NCBI GenBank assembly: GCA_015680685.1 | Contig: MNCI01009460.1 | Span: 27,697 to 80,358, forward strand | Reading direction: 5' to 3' | From: Gnetum montanum | Lineage: Eukaryota > Streptophyta > Gnetopsida > Gnetales > Gnetaceae | Length of the DNA: 52,662 nucleotides | In this document: one piece after another, positions 11,180 through 23,490 of the stretch | Layout: each line of letters starts with the position of its first letter | How positions within the stretch are numbered: the stretch's first letter is position 1 | Notes under the pieces: model-generated | The model's input: only the letters and a program-made list of their open reading frames with translations | Told to the model about the DNA's origin: nothing | Databases searched by the model: none | Translations under genes and position numbers: made by a program

Positions 11180-12180
11180 AAGAGCTTGTTCTTACTATCC
11201 AAAAATTGTACAACTACATTCAAATAATGTTTTTAAATAATAATACTCAAAAAGAAATTTGTAAATAGCTCTATGAGTAGGGGGTGAGGAAGAGAGAGGA
11301 ATAAAACAAGGATGCCCACTTTCTCCCACTTTGTTTAACAACTTTATCACTGTGGGGAGGGACCACTACTTGGAGTGATGGTAAAGTGCTTATTTCTCAA
11401 TTCATACAACTAGAGTGCAAGCTAGGATGTAGCTACTTAAACAATGTTAGACTTTTGCTCATCCACTAATCCTCCCAGAACCATATTTTAAATCATTTTT
11501 GTACCATTTCAAAGATGAAAATCAACATTACCAAAATGATATGTGGCACTAGATTATACAAAGATAATTTTATCTTGGTTTTGAATAAATTGAAATTGTT
11601 TCCTCCTTGTATAAGTTTTTAAGTATTGTATTTTCAAATTGATGCTCATGCCAAGATTATTTTTCAAAGGATCTTAAAATAATATGCATGCTTTATACAT
11701 TTTTCATAATAAGTGTGTACAAGAACAAATTTGGACATAGGTCATCCAAAAGCAAATGTACTATAGCTTGTTTACCCACTTTTATTATATGGCTATGAAT
11801 CTTAGGAATTTGGAATTTCAACAACATAACAATGATTGGAATCTATTTAGATATTTTATTTTGTTTTATTTTGTCGTAAGAATTCAAGGTAAAAATTCAA
11901 AGTCTATGTCATATTCTAATCTCAAAGGTAGACATTTCCTATAGAAATTGCAATTCTTTATCTGTTTATCAAATTTTATCAAAAGAATGCTTGTTAGACT
12001 TAAGAGAAAGGATGGTTTCATAAAGGAGTACACCTTTTCATATAACACTATAATAACACTTAAAAGAAAGGATGGTTTCATAAAGGAAAAATGGGCTTAA
12101 AAATGAAATATTCAAGACAGATATATATTTGAAAGCCAAGAAATAAACAATAATCTCCAAGAAAATCTTTTAAAAGCATG
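11180..12180 (+). pseudogene. LINE family B reverse transcriptase relic
   Basis: A non-LTR retrotransposon fragment in shifting plus-strand frames. 11298-11336 reads GIKQGCPLSPTLF, a hallmark RT block of LINEs. About 11775-11799 reads PLLLYGYE, matching the ILYECVI-type block of the second family-B copy (43084 onward). A repeated block KRKDGFIKE at about 12000 and 12060 matches KDGFMRE of that copy. No open frame exceeds 62 codons, so this is an old relic. The 5' part and the catalytic Asp box are not readable. Confidence 0.65.
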
Positions 12181-12335
12181 TGGGAACAAATTATAAGGGA
12201 AAAAATAATTCTACTTACATTAGGTTTGAGGAGGATCCTCAATGTAAAAGCCTATTTATTCTCTACTACAATTGCAATGTAAGTTAAAGTTAGAATTGCT
12301 TGGGCTCATGTAGGGTTTCACTACCTCTTGATCAA

Positions 12336-12503
12336 GACAAAGTCATCACCTAGAAGTTAATGCTTGTTTTGAGACAAAGTCATCACTTGGAAATCAATGC
12401 TTTCTTTGCTAAGGGGAGTCCCAAGAGGGCCAGTAGATAAGCAAAATCCTAGCCTAACTACCAATTGGGGTCCCAAAAGGGTCAATAGATAAGCAAAAAT
12501 CAA
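12336..12503. repeat. Two adjacent imperfect direct repeats
   Basis: GACAAAGTCATCAC recurs at 12336 and 12373 (37-bp spacing, with similar following bases). A second pair, GTCCCAA.AGGG followed by AGATAAGCAAAA, begins near 12415 and 12469. They lie just after the LINE relic and may belong to its 3' end. Both were found by eye. Confidence 0.55.
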
Positions 12504-14016
12504 ACTTCTTTTCAAGTAATTATGCTTGGGCTCAAACCCATGCCTTATAACTTGAGAAACGAGTACCTCACCATCATTCCAAATGATAAAGCCTCTCTTG
12601 ATTGAAAGTATGGTAAACTAATCTTACAAAAGAGCAACCTAGATAAAAATTCCATGTCAAAGGACCAGTAAATTGAATTCAGTAATGGAGTAGTCTTGTA
12701 GTAAGACACTCTTGTTTAATGGGTGCCATCAACCTTCCTATAAAGATGAGGCTATGCCACTAACCCCAATGTCTGTTTGTAAAATTAAAATAAAAACATA
12801 ATAATGAATAATAAAGATCATGTCTTTCTCATTCGTCTTTTTTTAAATTTTTATTTAATTCATTGAAACTTAAATAATTCATTTCTTCGGATATCAAAAC
12901 CTTCTTAAAACTCTAAAAAATTCTGTTTGTGTACATCTTTGAGGTCGGTGGCATAAAGCATTTCCATTTTCGAGAGAAAAGATTCGGGGCGTGGAATGTA
13001 CTAAACAAATTTAGACCATAAAGAATACGCGAAGCTATTACTCGCATTAAAGCTGACTCAACACTAGGAAGGATAGCTGGCTGACGTCCGTCTATAAATC
13101 CGAGCTTCCGTAGCGAAGTGTAGGCCGAATGAAACTTGAAAAAGGAAGAAAGTTATCTTTTCCATGATAAAAAATGATGTATGTAACATTTTACGGGAAA
13201 ACTGGCGTGGCTGGATTACTTTTCAAAGGTACGTTCGGTAGATTTGAAAAATGCAAATGCACAGAGCGAACGGCGATAAGCTATATCGTTGCAGCAAGAA
13301 GCCGCACATGTGGCACTGGTACGTGAATGCTTATGCATCATCTTTTATCGTATTTTTGGCGCAGTGAATGCTCCTACTTTTTAAAAATTGTTCTGCACGG
13401 CTCCTTGTTCTTTCGCTGTGGATATTTTACTTTTTTCATTTTGAACTCTCTGCATTTTCCGTTGTATCTTGCAATCTTCAAAGACAATTTTTGACAGAAT
13501 TCTGTGCTATGTGCAGATGAAATTACAATGACGGATGCTTGCTTGGATTTTTCAGTTCCGTTTGTTTTATTTCTTTTTCCTTTTTGAAATTTCTTCGAAT
13601 TCCGAGCTTCTCCACTTGTCGTCAAAACCCTTAGTGATTCCAGGCGGGCGTGTCTTCTCACCTTTAGTTGTAGCTTTTGCCCTAAAGCGTTCTAGTGATT
13701 TCGTTATGCTCGGTGTTTTTTAGCAGTTCTCTTAGTATTCTTGTTAAGCAGAAAGCTTCCTTGAGTCCAGTCTGCAAAAATGCAAACGGTTGATGGCAAA
13801 TCAAGTAATTGATGTGCTTTTTTTAAAACTTATGCGAATCCTAGGATACAGGAAACTTGGATTGGAAAATTTTGCGCACCTTTGTGTTCGGTAAGAAATC
13901 TTGCCTCTCCGTATCTTCGATTTAATTTTTTTCTTCCCTTGTGACGGCAACAACTGAAATGCGATTAGATTGGAAGCGAATCAGACAAGAATGTCAGGTG
14001 TATTCTCTAAAGATTT
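12504..14016. other. Region downstream of the host gene, no firm gene
   Basis: No protein-coding frame was recognised. Two short ORFs overlap on opposite strands (13374-13661 minus, 13535-13723 plus) and lack family features. The stretch from about 12950 is less AT-rich than the transposon relics to its left and is probably host sequence, including any 3' UTR or terminal exon of the minus-strand gene. A possible splice acceptor (CATTTCAG, exon from 13953 downward) lies here. Confidence 0.4.
13092..13097 (+). promoter_or_regulatory. Possible plus-strand TATA box
   Basis: CTATAAATCC stands about 10 bp after a TGACGTCC motif, in non-repetitive sequence pointing towards the 3' end of the host gene. 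No plus-strand coding region follows, so a promoter here is only a possibility. Confidence 0.2.
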
Positions 14017-14105
14017 AACTGCTTATGTATGATGCGGGAGCCTAAACATGTTTAAAATTAAAAAAAATAAAGAAAATGAAAGAGTCCGAGAAAATTGTTA
14101 CTCAC

Positions 14106-14432
14106 ATGCATTATTCCATTCTTTGCCAACTCCCCTTCCAGCTCTGCAATGATTTTAGCTATCCAGGCTTGTAGTTTCTTCTGGATTTCTCTAAGATGAG
14201 CCATAGCGATTTCCATCGATTTGCCGATGTTGGCCATTGCATGTGGAAGGCTATCGTTCTGCATTTCGGAAAGGTTGTATGATATTTCAGGCTGTAAAAG
14301 GTTCAACTTTTGCCCCGCTGCCACTAAATAGTTTTGAAGTTGAAAAGTCTCTTCAAGGAAATGCTCTTGTGCCGTTGTATGCTCTTCTGTTTCTGCTTGG
14401 AGAGCTACACTTGGCATTGAAGAATTCTCATG
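14106..14432 (-). other. Host gene exon 5
   Basis: Acceptor AATTTCCAG ends at 14433. The 109 codons include EEHTTAQEHFLEETFQLQNY and WIAKIIAELEGELAKNG. The donor CAT|GTGAGT at 14105 is near consensus, suggesting a short last exon. Candidate acceptors are at about 14044 (TGTTTAG) and 13954 (CATTTCAG). Confidence 0.65.
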
Positions 14433-17400
14433 CTGGAAATTGCATTTAGCGTTAAGGATCACAGAAGAAGAAAATGCATTAAATGTGGCACAGGGACGGG
14501 AACTGATTGAATTTGTGTAAAAAAAAAAAGTCTACTTATTCAATAATCGCAATGGGGATGGGCCGTACGAGTCGTTTGCACAGGTCGTTTATTTTGGCCG
14601 TGAGGGACTGGTATTTCTTAACCTGTTTTTTGAGCAAGGTCACTGCAGAAATAGGTTTCCAGGAGTAGCAGGATGGATTGTTCTCAACGCCGCTTTGAAC
14701 ATGCTTGCCTTTCATTGCTGTGAAACCCATATCATGTGCTTCGCTTGTTTTCTCGAGCTCTTCTAAGTGCTGCCATACCTCTTCAATATTCAAAGTAGCT
14801 GAAAGAGCTTGGACATTTTCATCCCAGGAAGATTTGTTTCTGCAGAAATAACAATTACTATGAGGTTTTGAATGCAATAGCTGAAACAGATGATTAGGTT
14901 GAACCGATTGTAACACAATTTACCAACGGCTATTTAATGCCTCACCCTTCTGCCGATGATCCGGATGAAGTTATACTGCTGGAGCGGACGGCGATATTTT
15001 CCTTAGATAACGTTGTCTTAGGAACTGATTTTGTACTCGGTACATTTTCCTTTATGACCTGTAAACAAATAAATATAAGTGAGAACACAACGATTTCAGA
15101 GCTATTGAAACCATTTAAACCTTTACTTTTCTGTACCATAAAAATGCTGATCTTATTTTAACAATTAGTTTACATACCTGCTTATGTACCGTCCTCTCAG
15201 GCTCCTCATCATTGAGCAATTCCCCTTTCCTTTGCTTTGAGCAGTCACATGAATGAACGGTTTTCCCTTTTAAGAGCCCCTTGCTTCTTGGCATTAATAT
15301 ATTAGTATGAACTACACATTCATTGGTTTCTGGATCACGCTGATAGATATCTAATGCTTTTAACTCTCTGTGATGCTTCAAATTTATTTTTTTATCTCCC
15401 TCTTGATCGTTGTGGCATTCCGCTGATGATATCTCCTCAGTTTCTAATAGTGAACTAACGGCATTGAAGTCATTTCCCAAACCATGGAAGCAACTACACT
15501 CAGCATTTTCCTCATCCTTATTTTTAGCTGAATACGTGGCAGGTTGTGCGGACCTTTCAATTGCCTCTGCATTTTTTATCATGCTCTTCATTGTCCTTAA
15601 GTGGCAACCGGCTCTGGAAGCTCTTGCAGCCTTGGTTATGAGGTCTCGTAAGTGCTTCTCATGACAGTTTTCCATTTTTAGCATGTTATTCTTTGCTCTT
15701 GAAATCAACTCAGACAGTTCACATTCTTCAAGGCAGGAGGCACAGAACACACTTTTTCCATGAGGATCAAAATCAAGGTCATCAAATGAATGGTCAAGAA
15801 TAGTATCTTTCCAGAGTGTTTTCCTTTTAATTATCTTGGAGGTTAGATCTTCTTTGGCTTTTCTTTCTTGCCGACATTGTATTTGTGTTTGTAACAACTT
15901 CGCTTCAACCATTGCGAGCTTGTAATCTCTGTCTTGAAGCTCATTTTCTGCCTCCTCTAAGATCTTCATCAACATGGCCCTGTGTTCTGTCTCTCTCTCT
16001 CTTAATTTCCTTTTTACCGCCTTCAATTCAGAATGTACTGCTTCATCATCTATGATTTGAAGATCTGTGGTATGCTTCTGCAAAGAGCTTTTATTCTCAA
16101 TAAGGTTCAACCTTTCCTTGAGCGATTTCAAGTCTTGATTCCTTTCAAGTAGCATAGATTCTAGGACTTTATTCTCTTCTTTTGCCTGCTGCAAATTACG
16201 GTTTAAAATGGAGACTTGAGACTGAAGCCTCTTGGAATCTCTTACCTTATTTAATATATACCAATGGAAATGCTCAACCTTCTCATCTTCAAGATTTATA
16301 TGGCTTGAAGTTGCTTTCAAACCCTGCCAATTTTTTTGATCGAGTTTGGCTCTATGTCTATGCTTTTCTGGTTGAATCCAGTCCTCAAAATGTTCAGGTA
16401 TTTCTGTATCCCATTCCCAAGAAAATAAAAATGTCTTACTGTTAAGAGTTTTAATTTATATGGTTTTAATGTAAGCAAATTACAGGACCGTCAAACTTTG
16501 GTAGAATACACACAAAAGTTAAACAGCAGAAACATAGAAGCTTGCAATTAACAAAACGACATTATTTAAAATCTAATAAGACATTTCACAGTTCTGTTCA
16601 CGTATGAGATGAAAAAAATGGGGTGAAGTTATTACCGGGATCATTTTGTGTGTGTCTCATGACTGCCGCCGTCGACCTTTCGGAACCAACCAGTTTGTTC
16701 CGTTCTGCCAATTTTGACATGTCATGTATGTCGGTATCCATCATCGACACAAGCTTCTCAAAATCTTGTATTCTAAACTGCTGGATATCAAAATCAGCAT
16801 CTTCTGAATCCTTCAGTTCTACTAAGTCTCTAACATTACTGTTAGAACTCTCAACATTCAGGATATCCAAAGAAGGCTTTTTCTGTTGGTGGTTCATATG
16901 AAGTAGAATATTATGTTCCAATTCTGTTAGCTTTTCCTCGTACCTCTTGATCTTATCTTGTAAAAATGAAATCTGGGTTCCGTATTTCATATGCAAGTTC
17001 TTGATTTCCTCGGCCTGCAACCTCCTTAGTTCGGCGTATCCGTCTGATCTGGAATCACCACGGCTTACAGAATAGTTTTTCAATCTCCAACGTTGTTTCC
17101 TCGTATTTTGATTCTTGCCTTCATATTCTCTTCTCCATCTGTCGGCTTCTAACTCTGCTTGTCTTCTCAGTGCTTTTGAAATTTTGAGCTCCTTCTCAAT
17201 TTCATTCTTCTCAGTAGCTTCTGCATGATACTGTTTTAACAAGTCAGATATAACGTCCTCTTTGTCCTGAGAATCCTTCTCCAACAAAGCAATCTGCAGA
17301 GACAAACTCTGGATGACAGTCTCTGCTTCATTTTTCTCGTTTAGAATGATCTCGCTTTCCTTTTTCACGGACTCGAGCTGCCTCAGGGCCTGATTCAATT

Positions 17401-18241
17401 CAATTTTCATCTGTCTCTGGTTTGACACGAAATCAACAAAAGCAGCCTTGTGCCTTCTGAACTCTGCTTTGCGCTCTTCTTCCTCTTTTCCGAGTTTCTG
17501 TTTAAATTCCTCATTTAGGGCCTCAGTAGCAGAGATCTTTTGCTGAAGCTCATTTCTCTCTCGCCGCTCTGCCTCCACGGCTTCCATGCTGGTCATCATC
17601 ATAAAATCCTTCTCGCCGACTTTTGCGTTCAATTCTGCTATCCTCTGCTGTTTCAGTTCACATTCTGAACAACTGTTCTTCCTGTCATCCAAAGCTGTCA
17701 TCTGTGCGTGGGCTTGCAAGGCCTGGAAGTCTTGAAGAACAGCCTCCAATTGTTGCTTCAAATTTCTCCGCTCACTTTTCCAGCTCTGTTCCTGAGTCGA
17801 AAACATGGCAACAACTTTTTCGTTTGCCTTGGCATCCTCGGCTCTTTGCCTCTTCATCTCTGCAACTTCTGCTTCAGCTTTGGCAACCTTCTCAGCCATG
17901 GCTTGTTTTTCCAATACCCACTCCTCGCAAGCATGTCCTGCGACCAAACGCTGAGCTTTCCACAGAAGTAGGCCAACCAGCTGAGAGGCTCCCTTGATTA
18001 TGACGTGAACCACATCGAGGCTGCCGTTCATAGGTAGAACCATCTTCATTTTCTTACTTTTTTTCTGGGCTTCCAGCATTTTGAATGCAGCCAGCCCACA
18101 AGCAACCCCAAAGTAAATGGGAAAGAATACATCCTCTTGATTTCCAAGGCATACACCATTAAGGAAATCCTTCTTCTTCCTTGGTTCCATAGGGATGGCC
18201 TGGTTCTGGAAGGGTTGCTTGTATAGCATAATGCAATTCAT
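14106..18241 (-). CDS. Host gene: plant long coiled-coil protein (five exons)
   Basis: The coding sequence joins 18241-16636, 16403-15178, 15058-14946, 14839-14569 and 14432-14106. All introns are GT-AG (232, 119, 106 and 136 bp) and the phases agree, giving 3543 nt or 1181 codons before any last exon. Residues 38-56 (VFFPIYFGVACGLAAFKML) and about 77-102 are hydrophobic. From about 105 to the end of exon 1 the chain is Glu/Lys/Gln-rich heptad coiled coil, resuming in exons 2, 4 and 5. The blocks HKAAFVDFVSNQRQ, RRQAELEADRWRREY and DSKRLQSQVSILNRNL resemble, from memory, plant proteins often auto-named USO1-like or myosin-heavy-chain-like. Role unknown; a membrane-anchored tether is a guess. 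The start could be Met18 (18190), as TTGTCAG just before 18241 looks like a splice acceptor. The 3' end is unresolved: reading on gives a stop at 14058. It is the only intact-looking gene here. Confidence 0.85.
14569..14839 (-). other. Host gene exon 4
   Basis: Acceptor TTATTTCTGCAG ends at 14840. The exon reads NKSSWDENVQALSATLNIEEVW and ends LCKRL. The donor CTC|GTACGG at 14568 is weak, but it keeps phase with exon 5. Reading on instead gives a TAA at 14536, so an alternative end here is possible. Confidence 0.6.
14946..15058 (-). other. Host gene exon 3
   Basis: Acceptor TTTGTTTACAG ends at 15059, and donor GAAGG|GTGAGG is at 14945. The 113-nt exon encodes a Ser/Thr-rich linker (SSSITSSGSSAEG). 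Without splicing it would hit TGA at once. Confidence 0.7.
15178..16403 (-). other. Host gene exon 2
   Basis: The acceptor ATACAG ends at 16404, after a T-rich tract. Joined to exon 1 it reads NDPEIPEHFEDWIQPEK and stays open for 408 codons. It includes a Cys cluster FCASCLEECELSEL and a further Cys-rich block CSCFHGLG. The donor CAG|GTATGT is at 15177. Confidence 0.75.
16636..18241 (-). other. Host gene exon 1
   Basis: The 1606-nt exon carries the two hydrophobic segments and the first long coiled coil. The donor is CCCG|GTAATA at 16635. One base of a codon is left over (phase 1). Confidence 0.8.
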
Positions 18242-21195
18242 CTGACAATTTAGAACTTCGATTCAAGCATGCAAACCAAACAGTATACTACTTGGAGCAA
18301 TGTCTGAGGCTGAATTGCTGTGTGGTATCGTTCTGAGAAACCCCAATTGACAGGTGATCTTGCAAACAATTTCTCCAGTGTAACTATCCTTAGTGTTCAA
18401 ACGAGATTTTCAGTTTTCGGGCTTAAATAAGATGCAATGAATAGGGATGAATTAACCAAGCAAGCATTTGAACAGGAACAATTAAACGGATCCGAGAGCC
18501 AAGGTCCCACTTGAGCTCGAATGCTGTAATTGGCCCACGTCAACAACATAAACTACGAAACCGACACAGAACTCCATACCGGAATTCCTGCAACTGCTTT
18601 TGATCGCCATTTGAACCCATAAGTCCAACCTCTGGTGCTGCTGCAGTCATGATTGCTCACCATCTAACGCCAGCATCCAGACTTCAGAGGAGCCCTACCA
18701 GATTGATTGAGCCATGAGCTTGGATGTCTGTGAACCTTTTTTTCTCCCCAGAATCCATTCGCACATGTCTTCAATATGCTTGGAGAACCCAAAGGGCAAG
18801 GCTCCTATTGGGCATATTAAAATCCACTGCGATGATGCATCCTCCAATTCCAAAAACTGTTCCCTGGATGTGGTTCCGGGAATTCAGTCAGCTGGTATAA
18901 GAAAATTCCTCTTTTTTTGTTGTTGTCCCCTAGTGGAGAACATGCGTTGCCGCAGTGCCACCCTTGCTCCATGCACAATTATTCCGCCCTTCGCAGTACC
19001 TACTTAGATTGCATAAACTATAATCCCAAGCTTTAAAAAGATGATCTCACCATCCATTGCCTCTATTATTCAAGCAGCCTGGTTGTCCATGCAGTGAATC
19101 CCATTGGGATGCCTGATCTATTTTGGCACAGATATGCACGTAGGAAGCACCACACGCTGCTGTTTCGCGTTTGAACGTAACCTAGTTCAGACGCACAGTT
19201 AATAACTAGTAACAATATGGATAGCTGCAGAATTGGGTGAGAACGGAGGAGTCTGTCATTCTGATTGTTTCATGAATCGAAAGAGATGGCCCATCTGCAA
19301 CACTACTCACATTTTGAGTGCCCACTACCAGTCCTGAATCTTGACAGCTCCGAGGATAGCATCTCTTGCTACACGTCCCTGAAAGTGGTCTGTGACGTGG
19401 CACTCTTTCTGCTCTGCGAATATCTACCTGTTTGCTATCTTTCTCAAGTGGCTGGATCTGTACAGAGCATCACAGTCTTGCACAAACTGAGGCCGGACAA
19501 CTGAGCCGATGGCCATTTTGATGGGAATCATTGACAAGCTTTGTTTGCACATTTTCCATTTCCGGGCATCTCTTGAATTTTTCTTACGACAAGCCGTGTT
19601 CGAATGATTCAAGGAACAGCGAGGCGGGGATCGTAAGTTCGCAACATTGCAATTGCTCACGCAGACGCCAGACAAATCTGGACCAATGATGCGCTTTCCA
19701 CCGCAGACTGAAGTTGACACCGAGGGAAATGATTTCAGTCCTTTTGGTCTGCGAGAGTTTTTTGAGATTGTCTACGATACCTGATCAATGGGAAACGGGA
19801 GCAAACTTCAAGAGACAATTTCGTGGAATGGATGTGTCCCCGACGTGACCAAGTTTCCAGACATCAATAATAAAAGCATTAATAAATGGACGGAAAGGAG
19901 CAGGAGGAGGAGGAGCTGTGTGTTAGGCAAAGCAAAGCAGACTCAGCGATGTGTTGTTCTTTCCAGTTTCTAAAATTAGGTCTGTAGGCACATCACTTCA
20001 CACAGTTCCGTTGCACGATGAAACTGTGATTATTCTTTACCCTTTTCATGATACCGATGTTACTTATTCGCGAGCCAATGAATTCGATTTTGTCAACAGC
20101 TTCCTAACTTACAAGGACCTGGGTAGAAACAAACAATTATTTAAATTATTCATACAGTGAAACACGGAAACTCTTTATCGGAAAAAGAAAGAAAGGTGAA
20201 CCATGCGTTCTTGGATCATCTCCTAGCCCTTGCTTCATGGTTGGCAGCGTCGGTCCCCTCCCCACTTGCCTACGCCTTCCTTTTTCGACGCAAATCCATA
20301 AAAAATATTGCGTAGTTCCATTCTTAATAATTAGTGGGACGTGGATTGTGCTCTGTAGTCAGCATAGCACACAGGTTTCTTGCAGGTCTCTTTCTTCATT
20401 CTTTTGCACAAATGTCCTTTCCGAAGGCTAGAAATTGCAGTAAGGCTGCTGGGCTGGAATTAGAATTTGACGGGCACATGTGACTGACATGATTTTTTAA
20501 ACTTTCCCTGCACAGCCTTGCCCGTCATTTCCTTCCGTGACACGGTTTTAAACTTTCACGACGATGTCGTCATTTTACTTCCATCATCCCGAAACCAAAA
20601 TTATGCACTAATACAAATGGAGAAATCCAAGCCACATTTAGATCCCCAGAGATCATCTACAGGAATTATGTACCTATTTAGAACTGGAGACGGGTGTGTG
20701 TACCTCTGCATATATAGATATTTTAAATACCTGCTTGGCTGGGTGCTGGGGCCCTACACTTTTGAGGCAAGTAGATTTTGCAAACTGCCATCGTAGAAAT
20801 TCCAGCCCATTTACGATTTGTGCCTCTATCCATCCACAGACGCATCTTGTAACAAGTCATGACATCTCGTGTGGGCCCTTTCCCTCCCTTGCAACAGTGT
20901 ATCTTGACCGTAAGTTTCTGGGGACCATTAATTACATCCTCAAAACGTCACCGAGGAATTTATTGTTGATATCTTATTCATCATGAATGCGGATGCTTAT
21001 TCTATTGCTCTTTGTCTTAAATGATCTTGTTTGTGCATTGACTATGCTTTCAAGGTTGGATGCATCTCATGAAAATAAACTGTACTTGAATTGAGCTCTG
21101 AATGGTACACGTACACAAGGTCCAACAGCAACGCAGCCAACCAACAATAAATAGTATGATGAAGTGAATTTGGAGAATTTGTTGATCCTAATCTA
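18242..21195. other. Upstream flank of the host gene, no other gene recognised
   Basis: It should contain the promoter and 5' UTR. The minus strand has an ATG at 18650 followed by 23 codons and a donor-like CCG|GTATGG, a possible upstream exon whose phase does not fit the ATG at 18241 directly. The remaining short ORFs on both strands show no family features. No transposon sequence was recognised, so this looks like a host island. Confidence 0.45.
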
Positions 21196-21265
21196 GTAGG
21201 TGTTCCTTCTTTGAATGCAAGGTATAAGTAGTAGGTGCTACCTCTTTGAATGCAAGGTATAAGTA
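21196..21265. repeat. 35-bp unit, two tandem copies
   Basis: GTAGGTG..CTTTGAATGCAAGGTATAAGTA occurs at 21196-21230 and again at 21231-21265 with three or four differences. It is a simple local duplication. Confidence 0.8.
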
Positions 21266-21599
21266 GAGGTTAATTATATCTATGATTTATGAAATTAAAA
21301 CTGAAATTGTTTTCTTAAGTTCATTTATACTAGTTTCAGAATTCCTTTTCCAAGAAAATAATTTTTTAAAAATTTATAATTCGATTCTGCTTGATGGAAT
21401 CAAACCTATGATCTAAAGTTACCAGGCTAAAACTTTTAAGACTAATTTATGGGATATGCCAAGTGCAAGATCAAGTGGAAATGGGTTCTAAAGGCTTCCT
21501 TTAAAATTGCAAATTTGATTATGAATTTCAAGATGAAGAGAAATATAGATGATTTAATAGTAGATTCAAACAATGGATATTTAGTAAGGCTATTAGTGG

Positions 21600-23485
21600 A
21601 TAGGGACTAATATCTTCATCTTTATCATCATCCTAGCTTTGTCTTAATAAAATGTATTAGGTAGTTTTTTTTTTTGCCTTTCGCCTCTATTAGGATACTT
21701 ATTTATTTGAAATTTTTGTCAAATCATCTTTCATCATTTTTCCCAGGTCTTTTCTTGGTCTTCCTTTTAATAGCTTTACTAAACAATGATGTAACAATAT
21801 TTTTTAATAGACTCATTGTACCCAAACTATCTAAGATGTTATTCCTATAGTTTATTTGATATGGAAGCTACTCCAAGCCTACCTCTAATGTTTATATTGT
21901 GCAATTTATCTCTTCTTGTAATATTCAACATCTACCAAAGCATGCACATTTTTGCCACATTGATTTGTTGTTCATGTCTTTTTTATATAGCCCAACATCC
22001 AATAACAAATAAGATAGCAGACCTAATTATTGTCCTATAAAGTTTTTCTTTTTGTTTTATTATGATTCTCTTATTAAAGCACAACCAATATATCTCCATT
22101 TTGATCATCCTCTCTCAATTCTATTTTTGTATCTTTTTTAATTTCACTATCTAGTATTGATGCTAGGTTGCAAAACTATTTGCAAAGACTTTTTAGCCTT
22201 AATTGTTATTTCTGTTTAGCCACTAGTTATACTTTTTATTGAAAATACATTTCATATATTATGCCTTCTACTAATTTTTAAGCCTTTTGATTCTTGAGCA
22301 TATTTGTGCTTTTACATTTTTGAAGCAGTATTTTCTCAAACTGTATCCACCAACACAATATCATCTACAAATGGCATACACCAAGGGATTTCATCCTATA
22401 TTTTCTTTGTTAATTCATCTATAACAATAACAAATAAGTATAGGCTAAGCATAAACCTTTAATGTAGACTCACTATGATAAACAAATCGATGTTATTCCA
22501 CAAGCTGTTATAATTCTAGTAGTAGCTCATTTGTAAAGGTCTTAAACCACTTTAATATATTCATCAAAGATGTTTTTCCTTGGTAATACCCACCACATAA
22601 TAACTTTAGGCACTTTATCATATATTTTTTCCAGGCCAATGAAGATCACGTAGATTTTTTTCATAATTTTTTAAAATAAATGTTCCTCTTATCCAAAATT
22701 TCATTATCTTTCATTAAAATACTTTCATTTGCCTCTTCAATGCATTTAACATGATTAATGTATTTACATTTTTTTTTTGTGATTTTTGCCAATTTTTATA
22801 TAGATTTTTCCCTTCTTTTGTTCCTAAGTTTGTATAGAAATCATCTAAAGCCTTATGTTTGGCTTTGGCTACTATACTTGTTCCTACTCTACAATTTTGT
22901 ACATTAGCCTATTTTCTTGGTTTTTGCTTTGGTGTCATTCCTTTAATCATTTTTTTCTCTTTTGGATGACATGTTATACTTCATCACTCCACCATCATAT
23001 CTCCTTTTAGATGTGTTTTTGGCATTTTGTTTCATCCAAAGTGTCCTTTCCAATTTTATAAATGTAGCTTTCTATTTGGTTCCAAATTAAATTTGCAAAA
23101 CAATATCAATTTCAAAAAAAATTTCTTAAGCTATAATTCTCTAAAAAAGATGATGTTGGCTTCCTTCCTATTTTACCATTTATGCATTTAGTCCCTTTTA
23201 TCATGCTACCTTTGAAACTTTATACAACTAAATCCATGGCCATTAATTGATGTTATGTCATAAGACTCTTTCCAAGTATGACCTTGCAGTCTTTAAAAAT
23301 AATGTAGTCTATTTTGTGCTACAAGAAAGAGACAATTTGTGTTTAACCATGTCATTCTTATATGTAATTAAATGTTCTACCTTCTTCCAAAAATAGGTAG
23401 TTGCAATTGCAAGGTCACAAACACTTGCAACTTGTAGCAAAAAATATTCCCTATTATTTATCACTCCAAATCCATATCCTTAATG
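21600..23485 (-). pseudogene. RTE-type LINE, RT and C-terminal part, broken
   Basis: Minus-strand non-LTR retrotransposon ORF in shifted frames. In coding order: CDLAIATTYF and HLITYKND (about 23320-23430, endonuclease end), HKALDDFYTNLGTKEG (22811-22860), VFIGLEKIYDKVP (about 22600-22640), IPWCMPFVDDIVLVD (22345-22395, the catalytic Asp pair), and GRPRKDLGKMMKDDL (21720-21775). These blocks are typical of plant RTE-clade elements. The upstream half continues at 33004-33036 and 33886-34272, beyond two insertions. Many stops and shifts: an old relic. Confidence 0.82.
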
Positions 23486-23490
23486 AGTCC

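Noticed and set aside
13374-13661. A 95-codon minus-strand ORF as a separate gene or the last exon of the host gene.
   Set aside because: No splice site in the right phase joins it to exon 5, and it shows no recognisable motif.
15410-15664. Plus-strand ORFs opposite the host gene (also 14237-14449, 17623-17997, 17708-17971).
   Set aside because: They are mirror images of exon coding sequence and have no features of their own.
21816-22040. A 74-codon plus-strand ORF.
   Set aside because: It is the reverse strand of the RTE LINE coding region.
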